Numbered from the stretch's first letter, positions 19,448-29,099 are shown. The stretch is 34,304 nucleotides of DNA from Chara braunii (GCA_003427395.1 BFEA01000164.1:657110-691413), one strand, 5' to 3'. The notes: generated by a model not told the origin, from the sequence alone. Numbers and translations are program-made.

Positions 19448-19693
19448 GTGACATGGGGAGTGAGAGTAAGAGAATTAGAGAGGCTCCGTGAGTTCTCAAT
19501 TGCTGATGGATTTGAAGACAGGAGAGATTGGATGGCTCTACTGGAGACTATTGCCGAGGTTGGTAGAGTCAGAGAGAAAGACTTTATTGTGTTGATAAAA
19601 TCCCTGCTTCTGAGTACCTTTGAACACAAGTTCGAAATCCCTGATTATGTCCAACCAGAAATTTATCTTTCAGATGTTGCCTATGATGGTTAA
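19448..19693 (+). pseudogene. Module copy C of the Ty3-like 5' region
   Basis: An 81-codon frame with DRRDWMALLETIAEVGRVRE followed by KDFIVLIKSLLLSTFEHKF. The first block aligns with RDNWSAIINFVWKVKRAQKE of copy B, the second with NEKVERLIKSLNALSKNEVF. A third round of the same module is therefore likely, separated from copy B by a stop and a frame change. Confidence 0.4.
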
Positions 19694-19940
19694 CAACGCC
19701 CAACTTGGTTGAACAACTAACATTTGGGATTGTGCTGGAAGGAAGAAGAGTTAAGACAGAAGGGACTCTTCGGATTCCTTGATCAGATGAGAAATTTTGT
19801 TCCAGAAAGTTGTCACTGACCAGACCGAGATCAACTATTTATTAAAGGTAGTGAAAGTGGGAGCTACTGAGAGAATATCCCATCATTCTTCCACGGAACG
19901 AGTCTCTCTTGCTAGGAGGATTAACACCGGATCATAAACC

Positions 19941-20151
19941 ATGCAATTTGATTATGAGATTATAGACTTGATACAATATTTTATGATCCGGGGTACTATA
20001 CAAGGATATAATAGAAGATTAAGCAAGGATGATGAAAGAGAGTTGATTGAAGATTATATGGGAAGATTGAGAAGGATTGCATTGCCATTGATCACTACCC
20101 AGTTTATTATTGATTACACTCTTTATGTACAAAAATCTCAAGGGGTAGAGC
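19941..20151 (+). pseudogene. Coding remnant 5' of gag, interrupted by insertion
   Basis: The frame reads QFDYEIIDLIQYFMIRGTIQ and DDERELIEDYMGRLRR up to the insertion point near 20143-20151. On the far side of the inserted element, directly after the duplicated target, the same frame stays open to a TGA at about 21276. This supports a real insertion into formerly coding DNA. The very long open frame seen across the N run is an artefact of the Ns. Confidence 0.5.
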
Positions 20152-21214
20152 CAGGGTTGTCGAGCCCCGGCCCCGGGGCCCCGGCAGGGTTCCGGGGGTG
20201 GGCACCCCCAACCCCGGCTCGAGACCCCCCCGCAAAAAAAAAAANNNNNNNNNNNNNNNNNNNNNNNNNNNNNNNNNNNNNNNNNNNNNNNNNNNNNNNN
20301 NNNNNNNNNNNNNNNNNNNNNNNNNNNNNNNNNNNNNNNNNNNNNNNNNNNNNNNNNNNNNNNNNNNNNNNNNNNNNNNNNNNNNNNNNNNNNNNNNNNN
20401 NNNNNNNNNNNNNNNNNNNNNNNNNNNNNNNNNNNNNNNNNNNNNNNNNNNNNNNNNNNNNNNNNNNNNNNNNNNNNNNNNNNNNNNNNNNNNNNNNNNN
20501 NNNNNNNNNNNNNNNNNNNNNNNNNNNNNNNNNNNNNNNNNNNNNNNNNNNNNNNNNNNNNNNNNNNNNNNNNNNNNNNNNNNNNNNNNNNNNNNNNNNN
20601 NNNNNNNNNNNNNNNNNNNNNNNNNNNNNNNNNNNNNNNNNNNNNNNNNNNNNNNNNNNNNNNNNNNNNNNNNNNNNNNNNNNNNNNNNNNNNNNNNNNN
20701 NNNNNNNNNNNNNNNNNNNNNNNNNNNNNNNNNNNNNNNNNNNNNNNNNNNNNNNNNNNNNNNNNNNNNNNNNNNNNNNNNNNNNNNNNNNNNNNNNNNN
20801 NNNNNNNNNNNNNNNNNNNNNNNNNNNNNNNNNNNNNNNNNNNNNNNNNNNNNNNNNNNNNNNNNNNNNNNNNNNNNNNNNNNNNNNNNNNNNNNNNNNN
20901 NNNNNNNNNNNNNNNNNNNNNNNNNNNNNNNNNNNNNNNNNNNNNNNNNNNNNNNNNNNNNNNNNNNNNNNNNNNNNNNNNNNNNNNNNNNNNNNNNNNN
21001 NNNNNNNNNNNNNNNNNNNNNNNNNNNNNNNNNNNNNNNNNNNNNNNNNNNNNNNNNNNNNNNNNNNNNNNNNGCTGGGAGCGGGGGTGGCGGGGTTGGG
21101 GCAGGGCCGGGGTTGTTTTTGCGGGGGCGGGGGTCGGGTAGCCCCGCGGCGGGGGTCCGGGGTTGAAACCCCTACCCCGGCTTGGGCCCCGGGGATCCCC
21201 GCGTGACAACGCTG
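20152..21214. mobile_element. GC-rich hAT-like element containing an assembly gap
   Basis: The left end CAGGGTTGTCGAGCCCCGG and the inverted right end CAGCGTTGTCACGCGGGGA form terminal inverted repeats that start CAG(G/C)GTTGTC, a typical hAT terminus. The flanks GGTAGAGC (20144-20151) and GGTAGAGA (21215-21222) are an 8-bp target duplication with one mismatch. The visible ends are extremely GC-rich, with CCCCGG/GGGGC runs that can pair with each other. N fills 20245-21073 (829 positions, size possibly nominal), so coding content is unknown. Confidence 0.75.
20245..21073. other. Assembly gap (829 N)
   Basis: An unbroken run of N. It lies inside the GC-rich foldback-prone element, which probably explains the failure to sequence or assemble it. 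Confidence 0.99.
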
Positions 21215-21499
21215 GGTAGAGAAAACGAGAGAAGAGAGAAACTGGCCTGTATCCCTTGCGAGAAGAGTAAGAGATTGAAAAATAGGAAAAGGGAGGACAA
21301 AAGTGACAGAGAGAGAGAAAAAAGCATCCGGAAAAATCTATGGTCAAAATGGCAGGACGAGGGAGACCAAGCTCTTCTGCAGGGACTAATGAGGGGACTT
21401 TGGTGGGTGTTATACGGGAACTGGTAGAGAGAGTTGACACTTAAAAGGAGGGTCAGATATTTCAAGAGCAAAGAGGCCAGATGAGATAATTTCATGTTT

Positions 21500-21983
21500 C
21501 AGAGGGGCTCAAATGAATGATTTCTTGGATGAGTATGCATTATTTGGGCTCAGTTATGGCTGGACAGACAAACAACGACTTAAGCACCTTCTATCTTACT
21601 GTGACACTGACTCGAGGTTGGCTGTTCAATAATTGATGGAAGGGGTCACTACATGGGAAGAAGTCAAAGAAAGAATGAAAAGAGAATTTACGAAAGACTC
21701 AATCTTAACTACTACCAAGGATCTCCTCAATATCAGAAGAGCTAAGTATGATACTTTCAATGTTTTTCTCCAGACTTTTATCAGAACGACTAGAAGAATT
21801 CCATATTTGGATGAGGCTCACAGATGTCATATTTTCCTGACTAATTTACTGATAATGAAAGACAGACAATTCTTAATCAAGCTCAACACTATCCTCTCAG
21901 AAGAGATGAAATGGTTGCAATTGTCAGAACTCTCCCTACGGTTTCTCACAAGAAGTGGTCACTCGATCAGATCAGTACATTGA
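21500..21983 (+). pseudogene. Ty3-like gag capsid region, decayed
   Basis: Frames with stops read NDFLDEYALFGLSYGWTDKQ, RLKHLLSYCDTDSRLAV, a TAA near 21630, then TTWEEVKERMKREFTKD and KYDTFNVFLQTFIRTTRRI. This W-x-x-[VF]-K-x-x-[LF]-x-x-x-[FY] layout is that of Retrotrans_gag capsids. It sits directly upstream of the knuckle, in the expected order. Confidence 0.72.
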
Positions 21984-22261
21984 CCAAAGACTGAGAGACT
22001 GAGAATGGTATGAACAGAGGGAACAGTCTGAGCGCTGAAAATATTATTCAAAGAGTGATGACTAACTATATACCAGCAAACCATGCTGTAGATCACAGAG
22101 GAAAGAAGAAAGCTGAAAGTGAAAAGGAAGGTGATGATGATGATGATGAGAGCTATGGTAAGAAGGGAGATTCCTCCAAATCTAGAAAAAATTGAGGGAA
22201 TGGTGACAGAGGAAACAGGGAAAGAAGAAAGTATGATGACCATCCTAAAAAGAGTTTTGTC

Positions 22262-22303
22262 CGCTATTATTGTGGCGAAGGGGGTCATACTACCACTTAT
22301 TGC
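22262..22303 (+). pseudogene. Gag zinc knuckle with first Cys changed to Arg
   Basis: The encoded peptide RYYCGEGGHTTTYC has the spacing of CX2CX4HX4C, but the first ligand is Arg (CGC, one base from TGC). It marks the nucleocapsid end of gag in the plus-strand Ty3-like element. The finger could not bind zinc normally. Confidence 0.75.
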
Positions 22304-22321
22304 AGGCCTCTTGAGGAGGAT

Positions 22322-23083
22322 GTGAAGAGTGGGGTGGCAAAGAAGGATGCCATGAGTCATGTTTGTGATAGTTCATGGAACAAGTTGGATCCCAGACACC
22401 AAGGAGGTGTGAGACTTCTTGCTCTTAAACATGATGAAAATATGAAGAAGAAAAAGAAGAGAAAGACTAATAGGAATGTTCACTTTCTTATAGACGAGTT
22501 GCCTAAGGAACTTGTGCAGGAAACATGTGACCCTCATACCACGATTGAGTTATCTCTACAATCCCTAACATTGATAGAGGATACATCTGATGAGGCTTCT
22601 ACAAGTGAGTCTTCACTAGAATGAAATTTTACTCCTCAGAACTCTTCTGAGTCAGTAAAATTTCCTTCTAGTGAATCAACTCACTTCCTGGTCAATATGA
22701 TGTCATTTTGATGACGACCTACCTCCAGAACTTGTTATGGAGCCTAGTGTTGTGTTTGGGGAAGTGAGAACCTTCAAGCACGCTTGACGCCTTAGATGAT
22801 AAAGGGAAAAAAAAAAAGGAAAGTAGAAAAGTCTCTGATTAATATTCTCGATAACCCAGAACCAGAACCTCCACATAAGAAGAATGAACAAGGAAAGAAG
22901 AGGAAATTTATTCTCAAGAGTGAGTTAGAAGATGAAACTGTGATTACTGATGTGATTACTAAAATGCTGGAAGAGACAGAAATGACTCTGTCATTCAAAG
23001 AAGCAATGACTCTAGCACCTAAGTTGAGAGAAGAACTAAAGAAGTTGATCGAGAAGAAGAAACTGGAAGTTAATTACTTGTGA
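22322..23083 (+). pseudogene. Charged linker between gag and protease
   Basis: Two broken frames (22322-22624 and 22796-23083) encode Lys/Glu-rich, low-complexity sequence such as NMKKKKKRKTNRNVHFLIDE and FKEAMTLAPKLREELKKLIE. Similar variable linkers separate the knuckle from the protease in this group. There is no recognisable catalytic domain. Confidence 0.45.
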
Positions 23084-23101
23084 TCAACTTTTCTCAGTCA
23101 T

Positions 23102-23518
23102 ATGAATAGATCACTGTCATGTTGTAAGATGAGGTTCGCAACCATGGGATGTGGGCACCTCACCATTTATATTAATCAAGTGAAGATTCGAGCTTTGGTG
23201 GACTCTGGGGCAGAACTGGTTCTTCTTTCCCAGAGGACAATGGAGGCTTGTGATTTTTTTATTGATAGACCTACAAAAAACATATTGAGTAATATTGCAG
23301 GAGAACTTTTCGTGGCAGGATTTATTGATAATCTGTCTATCAGAGTTAGGACCATGTCAGTTGATCTACTGGGTTTTGTAGTGTCGGAACTAGACCACGA
23401 TTGTATCTTGGCACTCCATTCTTGCATAGGATGGAGGCAGTCCAATTTTTCAGTCATGAGGGGTCATCTTGGATCGGCGTGCAAGATCCGGAGACTTTTC
23501 AGGAATAGACCTTTATAG
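23102..23518 (+). pseudogene. Ty3-like retropepsin protease
   Basis: The motif IRALVDSGAELVLLSQRT has the catalytic Asp intact (codon 23201-23203). It is followed by a flap-like stretch and the second hydrophobic motif around DHDCILAL, where the usual ILG(M/T)P is lost. The frame then runs out of register. Its position after gag and before RT is canonical. Confidence 0.8.
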
Positions 23519-23519
23519 T

Positions 23520-24100
23520 CTGCACTAAAAATGATTTCAAGCATCGGTTGTCAGCTGATTCAATCAGAAGAGAATAGTCTACTAAAAGGATTAGGAGACT
23601 AAGAGAAGAAAACAAACAAGAAGTTAAAGAGGAAGTTTCAATAGGTATTAACCAAGTTTCAAAAATAATGAAAGCCCTTGGTAAACTCAAAGATGAAGAC
23701 GGACAAATTGAAGCATTTAAGAAGGCTTTTGAGACTGCCAAGGGTAGGAGGATGAAATTAAAATTTGCATCGACTCATCCTTTTTTAGAAAAATAGTCAC
23801 TGGGTCAAAGAGAAAATATAAACCCAAGGGGGTGAAGAAAAACCCGGTGACAGTCCTAATAGAAAAGTATTATGATGAAGCATTGGAGAAAGAGAGGAAA
23901 ATTATTAAAGCATTAAGGGAATCTGCAAAATTGGAAAATAGAGTCACCAGAGAAAGATTTGACACAATGAAGATAGACTCAGATCAGTTTATCTTGCCTA
24001 AAGAGAAAAAATATATCTTCAAGATGTGTGAGAAGCTCTCTGGTGCATTCTCCTTTAATGATGAAGGGAGAGGGTGATTGGATGTGGATATGATCAAGAT
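23520..24100 (+). pseudogene. Protease-RT linker, decayed
   Basis: Short frames rich in Lys and Glu include KNPVTVLIEKYYDEALEKER and FILPKEKKYIFKMCEKLSGA. The latter part resembles the extended lead-in before RT in this Ty3-like group. No complete domain is seen, and stops interrupt all frames. Confidence 0.45.
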
Positions 24101-24109
24101 GACCTAAAT

Positions 24110-24704
24110 TTGGAGAGTTGATCATGTTCAATGGAATGATAGGCCAACCAAGTATGCCATGAAAGAAGAAGCAGAAGTTGTAAAATATATTGACAAGAAG
24201 ATTGCATTTAACGTTGCTGAACCTGCTGATGAACCGTTTGCTAACCACTGATTTTGCTTTTGGAAACCAGAGAGTGGATTGAGATGGATACAGAATCTTC
24301 AGAAGCTCAACTCTGTGACGGTACGTGATGCAGGTAGTCTTCCTAATGTTGATCTCCTTTCCGAATCCTTTGTTGGTCGATGCATTTACTCCTTAGTTGA
24401 TTTATATTCTGGCTATGATCAGTTTCCCATTGATCCCACTAGTCGACCAATGACTGTCATGCACATGCCAAAATGACTTATTCAGATGTGCGTGGTACCC
24501 CAGGGTTGGACTAATCGTGTGGCGGTGGTTCAAAGGGATATGATCCAAGTCATGCAGGACATTTTTCCTGAAGTAACCAGCCCCTATATTGATGACAATC
24601 CTGTAAAAGGACCTCTGGTAAGGGATGAGATTTTGGTCGCAGGTGGAGTCAGGAAGTTCGTCTGGGAACATGCCGAAGGAGTAAAGATGGTCCTAGAGAG
24701 GTGA
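24110..24704 (+). pseudogene. Ty3-like reverse transcriptase, first half
   Basis: Pieces in one direction with stops read FCFWKPESGLRWIQNLQKLN, FVGRCIYSLVDLYSGYDQFP, then CVVPQGWTNRVAVVQRDMI and PYIDDNPVKGP with the catalytic Asp pair at 24591-24596. The segment ends at KFVWEHAEGVKMVLER, just before the point where RT connection sequence should follow. Non-RT GC-rich DNA starts at about 24703. Matching downstream sequence lies inverted at 29097-27760. Confidence 0.85.
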
Positions 24705-25459
24705 TGCACCCTCCGACGGCGTCGTGAGGTAAGGCCCGTCATCCCGCCGACTTGTTGGAATGCGCGCTTGTGCTCGTCGTGTCCCCCATCCTATGGTCTC
24801 GATATGCTTCACACCCTGACGGATCATGTTGCGTTGTGGTTCCGCTGCGTTTAGGTTGTGGGCTTTGAAGGCTACTGTCCTCTGTCTCCTGGGTTTCGCC
24901 TGTGTCTAGTTCTGTTGGTGGTGCCCACGACAACAGGCGCATGTGAATCGAGGGGGGAGGGGGGGTGTTCCTTTTACGTCCCCGTGCACAGGTGGAGGCT
25001 TTCCGTCCGTTCGGGCGTGTTGGAGGCGTGGTGCATTCCTTTCTCTCTTCACCCGCATTTCGCGATGGAGAGATGAGGCGGTGCACTTCGCTGTCGGTAT
25101 GTTTTGGGCGGGCGGTGGCATCTGGCTGTGGGCCGAAGCAGTCTGTGGTTCCTTCACGTTCGCCGTTGTTCGAATAGTGTGGTAATCTTGCGATCTCAGG
25201 GTGTGGTGTGGGCGGGTGCTGTTCGCACCCAATCTTGTGAGTGGGTGCGGCGGGCTGTGTTGGATTGTGCGGTACCTTGCCATTGGAGATGGCCTACGGA
25301 GGGGAAGTTCACCTGCAATTAAAAAAGTTGGACTTCGCGGTGTCCCGGCAGCTCATTGCACGTTCCACGGTTGTTCGACGTTCTTTTGGTAGGCTGGCCG
25401 GCGTGACGTGCCTACGTGCGCCTCGGCCATCGCTCCTTGCGGCTGCTCGTTACACCCGC
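24705..25459. other. GC-rich segment upstream of an 18S fragment
   Basis: GC content rises sharply at the breakpoint. No frame has a recognisable domain, though several overlapping ones are open. Because the next bases are the exact 5' end of 18S rRNA, part of it could be rDNA external transcribed spacer. It could also be the 5' region of the LINE. No promoter or spacer repeat was recognised. Confidence 0.35.
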
Positions 25460-25530
25460 TACCTGGTTGACCTTGCCAGTAGTCATATGCTTGTCTCAAA
25501 GACTGAGCCATGCACGTCTAAGTGTGAACA
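25460..25530 (+). rRNA. 5'-terminal 71 nt of 18S rRNA, diverged fragment
   Basis: The sequence starts TACCTGGTTGA, continues CAGTAGTCATATGCTTGTC and GCCATGCACGTCTAAG, and stops matching after GTGAACA. It begins at the mature 5' nucleotide of eukaryotic SSU rRNA. By comparison with the remembered plant/algal consensus it has about seven differences, all transitions and mostly toward G or C. The rest of the SSU gene is absent. It lies about 800 bp upstream of the LINE endonuclease ORF, inside an open frame that is presumably fortuitous. Confidence 0.85.
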
Positions 25531-25678
25531 CTTTCCACCATCTGTTCTGCAGGTTCTCACTGTTTTGGCATCGGCGGGTGTGCATAATGCACGGTTCCCG
25601 ATGATAGCCTTGTCTGTAATGCCCACTTAGCAACGAGCCTAGTCGGCGGCACGGGAATGGCTGGGGACTACGGCTGAG

Positions 25679-26110
25679 GTGGCAATGGTTCTCAGTGTCT
25701 CTACCATTCGGTTGTTGGCCGCCACCAATCATGGTTTTTCGGTGGGTTTGTATTGTTTCTTTGTACGAGCGAAGTATGAGCATTCGCAAGGGATTGTTTT
25801 GCCGGCCCCTAGTTTTGGCTGGCAGAATCTCGCGCTGGTCCTTGACTCTGCGGAGGTTGAAGAGCATGCAGTTGTCACAGCTATGTCGGCCCCTCTGCGG
25901 ATTCTCAAGGATCTTGACAGACGCATGCCGCCGGCCAAGCGCTTTTCGAGCAATAGGTTTTGGTTGTCGACCGATGAGTGGTTGTACGGTCCTCGGCGCC
26001 GTGTGCAGCCTCCCGGGGGGTCTGCCTCCAGGACCCCCTCGCAAGGGACAGGGCAGACGAGCCGCTCAAATATGCAGAACGGCCCGGTGGTCCCGCAAAG
26101 GAGGTCGTGA
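25679..26110 (+). pseudogene. Possible LINE ORF1 fragment
   Basis: A 143-codon frame between the 18S fragment and the LINE endonuclease ORF. It reads HGFSVGLYCFFVRAKYEHSQ and LRILKDLDRRMPPAKRFSSN, and a Gly/Ser/Pro-rich end. No RNA-recognition or zinc-knuckle motif is visible. ORF1 proteins of plant LINEs vary greatly, so position is the only argument. An overlapping frame (25978-26280) continues nearly to the ORF2 start. Confidence 0.3.
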
Positions 26111-26266
26111 GTCTCGGTGCGTATGTCGAGTTCGGATCGGTCCCGGGGGAATGGACGTTGATGGTTTGCAAAGATGCACGAGGAGGGCTTGGCGTGCCTG
26201 GGACTGTTTCCAAAGTTTTGTCCGGTGGTTGGTTTTTGTGTCACCCCTGTCACTTTATCTATGTAG

Positions 26267-27757
26267 TTGTTTATGTTTAGAGTGGGTTTGCTGAATGTCA
26301 GAGGTCTGGGCGATCGATCGGTTAGGGTTAAGGCTAAGGAAGTGAGGAAGATTGTTAGAAAAACTAGATTACCAGTCATCTATCTTAAGGAGACGAAAAT
26401 CTTAGAGTCCAGGATGAGGGGGGATGGGTTGTCCCTTACTGAATTTGGTCTCGGGGGCCCTTTCCAATTATGGGCTCTGACAGTAGGGACTAAAGGGGGA
26501 GTCGCAATTATTTTGACGAGGTTTTTCATGGGCAAAGTCTTGGATTTCTTCTGGGATACATTGGGAGATTGGGCGTGGGTGTTCATTGAAGAAGGGGGGA
26601 GGAAGTTGTTGGTGGCCACAATTTATGCTCCAGTGGATGTCACAGAGCGCAAGTGGTTTCGGAGGAACTTTACGGCCTGTCTTCTGGAGACGGATGCCAT
26701 GCTACTCATTGGGGATTTTAATACGGTCATTCGGCCGGGTAGGGACTCAGTTGTGTCGGGGGACCCAAAGCCGGATGCGGACGCCTTGTGTGCCTTAATG
26801 ACTGATATGGCTTTGGTGGATGCCTTTCGCAGAATTTTCCCGGATGACAGGAGTTTCACTTGGTTTGGGACCTCCCCTCTCCTACGAAGCAGGTTGGACA
26901 TGGCATGGATTTCGCCTGACCTCTTGCCGAACCTTCAGGGTTTTGACCAGCAGTTGGTGCCGATATCGGACCACAAGCTTATTGTCACTTCGCTGGCCCT
27001 GCATCCCCGAGTGCTCAGAAGGCCCCCTCCAATGTCTATTCCGACATGGTTGTTGTCTGATGCTCTTAACAGTGAACTTGTCCAACAACACTGGGAGTAT
27101 CGGCTTCGTTTGCGTCCTCATCATATGTCGTTCCTGGAGCATCTCCAGCACGGCATCCGGGCCTCGGCGGCAAATATGAAGAGGAGGGCTAAGGCTTCGA
27201 GGCACGCGCATGATCAGACGGGTCAGGAGTACGTCTGCCGGATGGAGGCGCTGGGCGAAATTCCGCCAGCAGGGGGTGAGGATGAATGGTGGGCGGAGTG
27301 GGTTCTGTTGCATTCAGAGTGGGCTAGCTGGCAGGCCCGTGATGCGGAGCTGTGGGGGCTCAGCTCTAAGACTAAGTCGGTACGGGACGCAGAGCGCATG
27401 TCCAAGGCATTCTTTGCCCGAATGAAGAGAACGTCTCATTCGTCGTTGATTGTGGCGATGGGGCATCCTTTTGATCCGCTTGAGGGGAAAGCGGAAAATA
27501 CTGCTGACATCCTCAGGTACGTCGAGCTGTTTTATGAAAATCTGTACCGTGAAGATGAGTGTTGGCCGCAGGAGGACATGGCCGCTGTGCCGACTAAGGA
27601 TGTGTGGGATAAATGTGCCATCCGAGTGACGCTAGAGCATAGGGCTTCTTTGGATGTGCCCATCACTCATGAGGAAGTAGCACGGGCTCTGTCTGGGATG
27701 CACAGGGGTAAGGCGCCAGGCCCAGATGGTTTGTCGGCCGAGTATTTGATGATTGCG
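26267..27757 (+). CDS. LINE ORF2 fragment: AP endonuclease and start of RT
   Basis: About 500 codons are open without a stop. The APE-type endonuclease has its usual blocks: LLNVRGL near residue 9, LKET near 41, VATIYAP near 115, LIGDFN near 146, SRLDMAWIS near 208, and ISDHKLI near 235. A long linker leads to the RT entry motif HRGKAPGPDGLSAEYL at the very end. The endonuclease nicks target DNA to prime reverse transcription. The frame then crosses into unrelated sequence at about 27757 and stops at 27796, so RT is lost. This family is L1-like. The open frame contrasts with the heavily decayed elements around it. Confidence 0.9.
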
Positions 27758-27759
27758 AA

Positions 27760-27992
27760 ATCATGTCTCTCATGCCAGGCCAGAAGTAGAACTTGACAGT
27801 CTTAGAGTAGGTTGCCTCAGCAGCTCTGTGGCCACCTGCAACCCCCTCATGTAGAACAACAATTATCTCCAGTTGTCTCTCTTTGCCACAAACTACTCTT
27901 AGTGGAGGCAATCCTCTCTTGCCATCCACGAAGAGGTGGCCTCGCTTTAGTCTGAACTTTTTCTTTAAATCCTTGCAATGATATTCCTTCAA
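27760..27992 (-). pseudogene. Integrase N-terminal finger, truncated
   Basis: The frame has GHLFVDGKRGLPPLRVVCGK and VVLHEGVAGGHRAAEATYSK, then VKFYFWPGMRD. This is the first half (two His) of the HHCC integrase zinc finger. The Cys pair and catalytic core are cut away at the LINE junction near 27757. Confidence 0.78.
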
Positions 27993-28445
27993 CTATTCTT
28001 TCTTCATTTTCTATCCGATCTCTTGGTAAATTTCATTGTGCTCTTCAAAGATAAATGATATTTCTTTCTCTTTCTTCTCACCCTCTTCTTCTTTCTTTGA
28101 GCGTGAAATTTCTTATGTTTCATGGGTTGCTACGGCTGCAGCATTAATCTTTGCATACCAATCATTTTGTTCTTCCTCTTCCTCTTTTGTGAGAATTGAC
28201 TCGTAGACATAGGCACCACGGATTTCTCCCCAGCAATCTCTTTCTTCAGGCCATAAGCTTCATTTGTAGGAACTTGGAGCCCTATAATCTTCATCGTCCT
28301 CTTCATTCAGAAAATTATCAACATAGACTGATTCTTCAATCGTCTGATTTACATCTTTTTCTTCATTTTTTCTCCATTCAATCCGGCTTAGGTCATCTGC
28401 TCTGTTTTTCTCAGTAGGAATCTTTTCCAACTTAAAATCAAAAGT

Positions 28446-28711
28446 TCAAATGAAGGCAATCCATCTGCTGACTGTGGGATCTATCTGCTGATGCTTCTTA
28501 ATAGCACCGATCACAGCAAATGCATCAGTCCTCAAGATGAATCTCCTTCCCAGTTTATAATGCCTGAAGCACCTGAGGCTATGGATAATTGCCAGTAGCT
28601 CTTTTCTGAACTGGGTATAACCTCTTTCTGTAGAGTTAAGAGTCCTACTCTTAAATCTCAGATGCCCCTCTTTCCCATTTTCATCCTTCTGGATAAGCAC
28701 ACCACCCAGGG
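28446..28711 (-). pseudogene. Ty3-like RNase H, remaining core
   Basis: It continues as IQKDENGKEGHLRFKSRTLN, TERGYTQFRKELLAIIHSLR with the catalytic Glu, and RRFILRTDAFAVIGAI with the third catalytic Asp. Further minus-strand sequence, with TEKNRADDLSRIEW, is the usual RNase H end and is followed by a Glu/Lys-rich linker with several stops. Confidence 0.82.
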
Positions 28712-29097
28712 CTACCGGACCTCCATTTGCCTCGATGATGAAAGGTCTTGCCTCCTCATCATCATAAAAAACACTCCCAGCACTACACCTCCATCTTTTA
28801 ATTTCTCCTGTAAAGTTTCTACAACAATTTGCCTTTTCTCATTCCATGCTAAATTAGCCCCCTGCCTCACCATCTCCCTCAGGGGTTTCGCACGGGTAGC
28901 AAAATGAGGAATAAAAATCCTCCAGAATCCACAGACACCTAATAAGCTTCTGACGTCTGTCACTCTCTTGAGTGGCAGAGACGAATTCAAGATCTTGTCT
29001 ATCTTCTTGGGGTCGGGACTCTTACCCTTAGAGAAACATCTAAAACCCAAGATGATAACTTCTGGTTGAAAGAGAAGGGACTTTGGCCCACTATCAG
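28712..29097 (-). pseudogene. Ty3-like RT connection segment and RNase H start
   Basis: The frame runs from LTDSGPKSLLFQPEV through DPKKIDKILNSSLPLKRVTD and LLGVCGFWRIFIPHFATRAK. This is the thumb/connection of Ty3 RT. A shift near 28770 leads to PFIIEANGGPVALGGVLIQ, the first RNase H strand, where the catalytic Asp (expected EADG) is Asn at codon 28725-28727. The copy is thus enzymatically dead in RNase H. Confidence 0.8.
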
Positions 29098-29099
29098 TC

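Larger units (their letters stand above)
17386..24704 (+). mobile_element. Second Ty3/gypsy-like retrotransposon, plus strand, decayed and truncated
   Basis: After an Asp-tRNA-like primer site come a 5' region of repeated modules, gag, a zinc knuckle, protease and the first half of RT, all on the plus strand with many stops and shifts. The RT has FVGRCIYSLVDLYSGYDQF, PQGWTN and PYIDDNPVKGP. This combination is typical of a Ty3-like group also common in fungi, and it differs from the chromovirus at 4384. Two DNA-transposon-like insertions split it. The element stops abruptly at 24704 in RT. RT connection, RNase H and integrase of the same type reappear on the minus strand at 29097-27760. Confidence 0.85.
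27760..29097 (-). mobile_element. Inverted Ty3-like pol fragment: RT connection, RNase H, integrase finger
   Basis: Minus-strand frames read, in order, an RT connection (SLLFQPEVIILGFRCFSKGK, RSLLGVCGFWRIFIPHF), RNase H and the start of integrase. It begins almost exactly where the plus-strand RT at 24704 ends, with roughly ten residues missing. It is AT-richer than both its neighbours and ends in FYFWPGMRDMI at the junction with the LINE. It is most simply the missing second half of the same element or family, inverted. Confidence 0.8.

Noticed and set aside
19941-21440. Very long open frames on both strands (over 400 codons)
   Set aside because: They are open only because most of their length is the N run; the real coding remnant stops at the insertion point.
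25241-25630. 129-codon frame containing the 18S fragment
   Set aside because: The coding potential comes partly from rRNA sequence; no protein family is visible, so it is treated as fortuitous.
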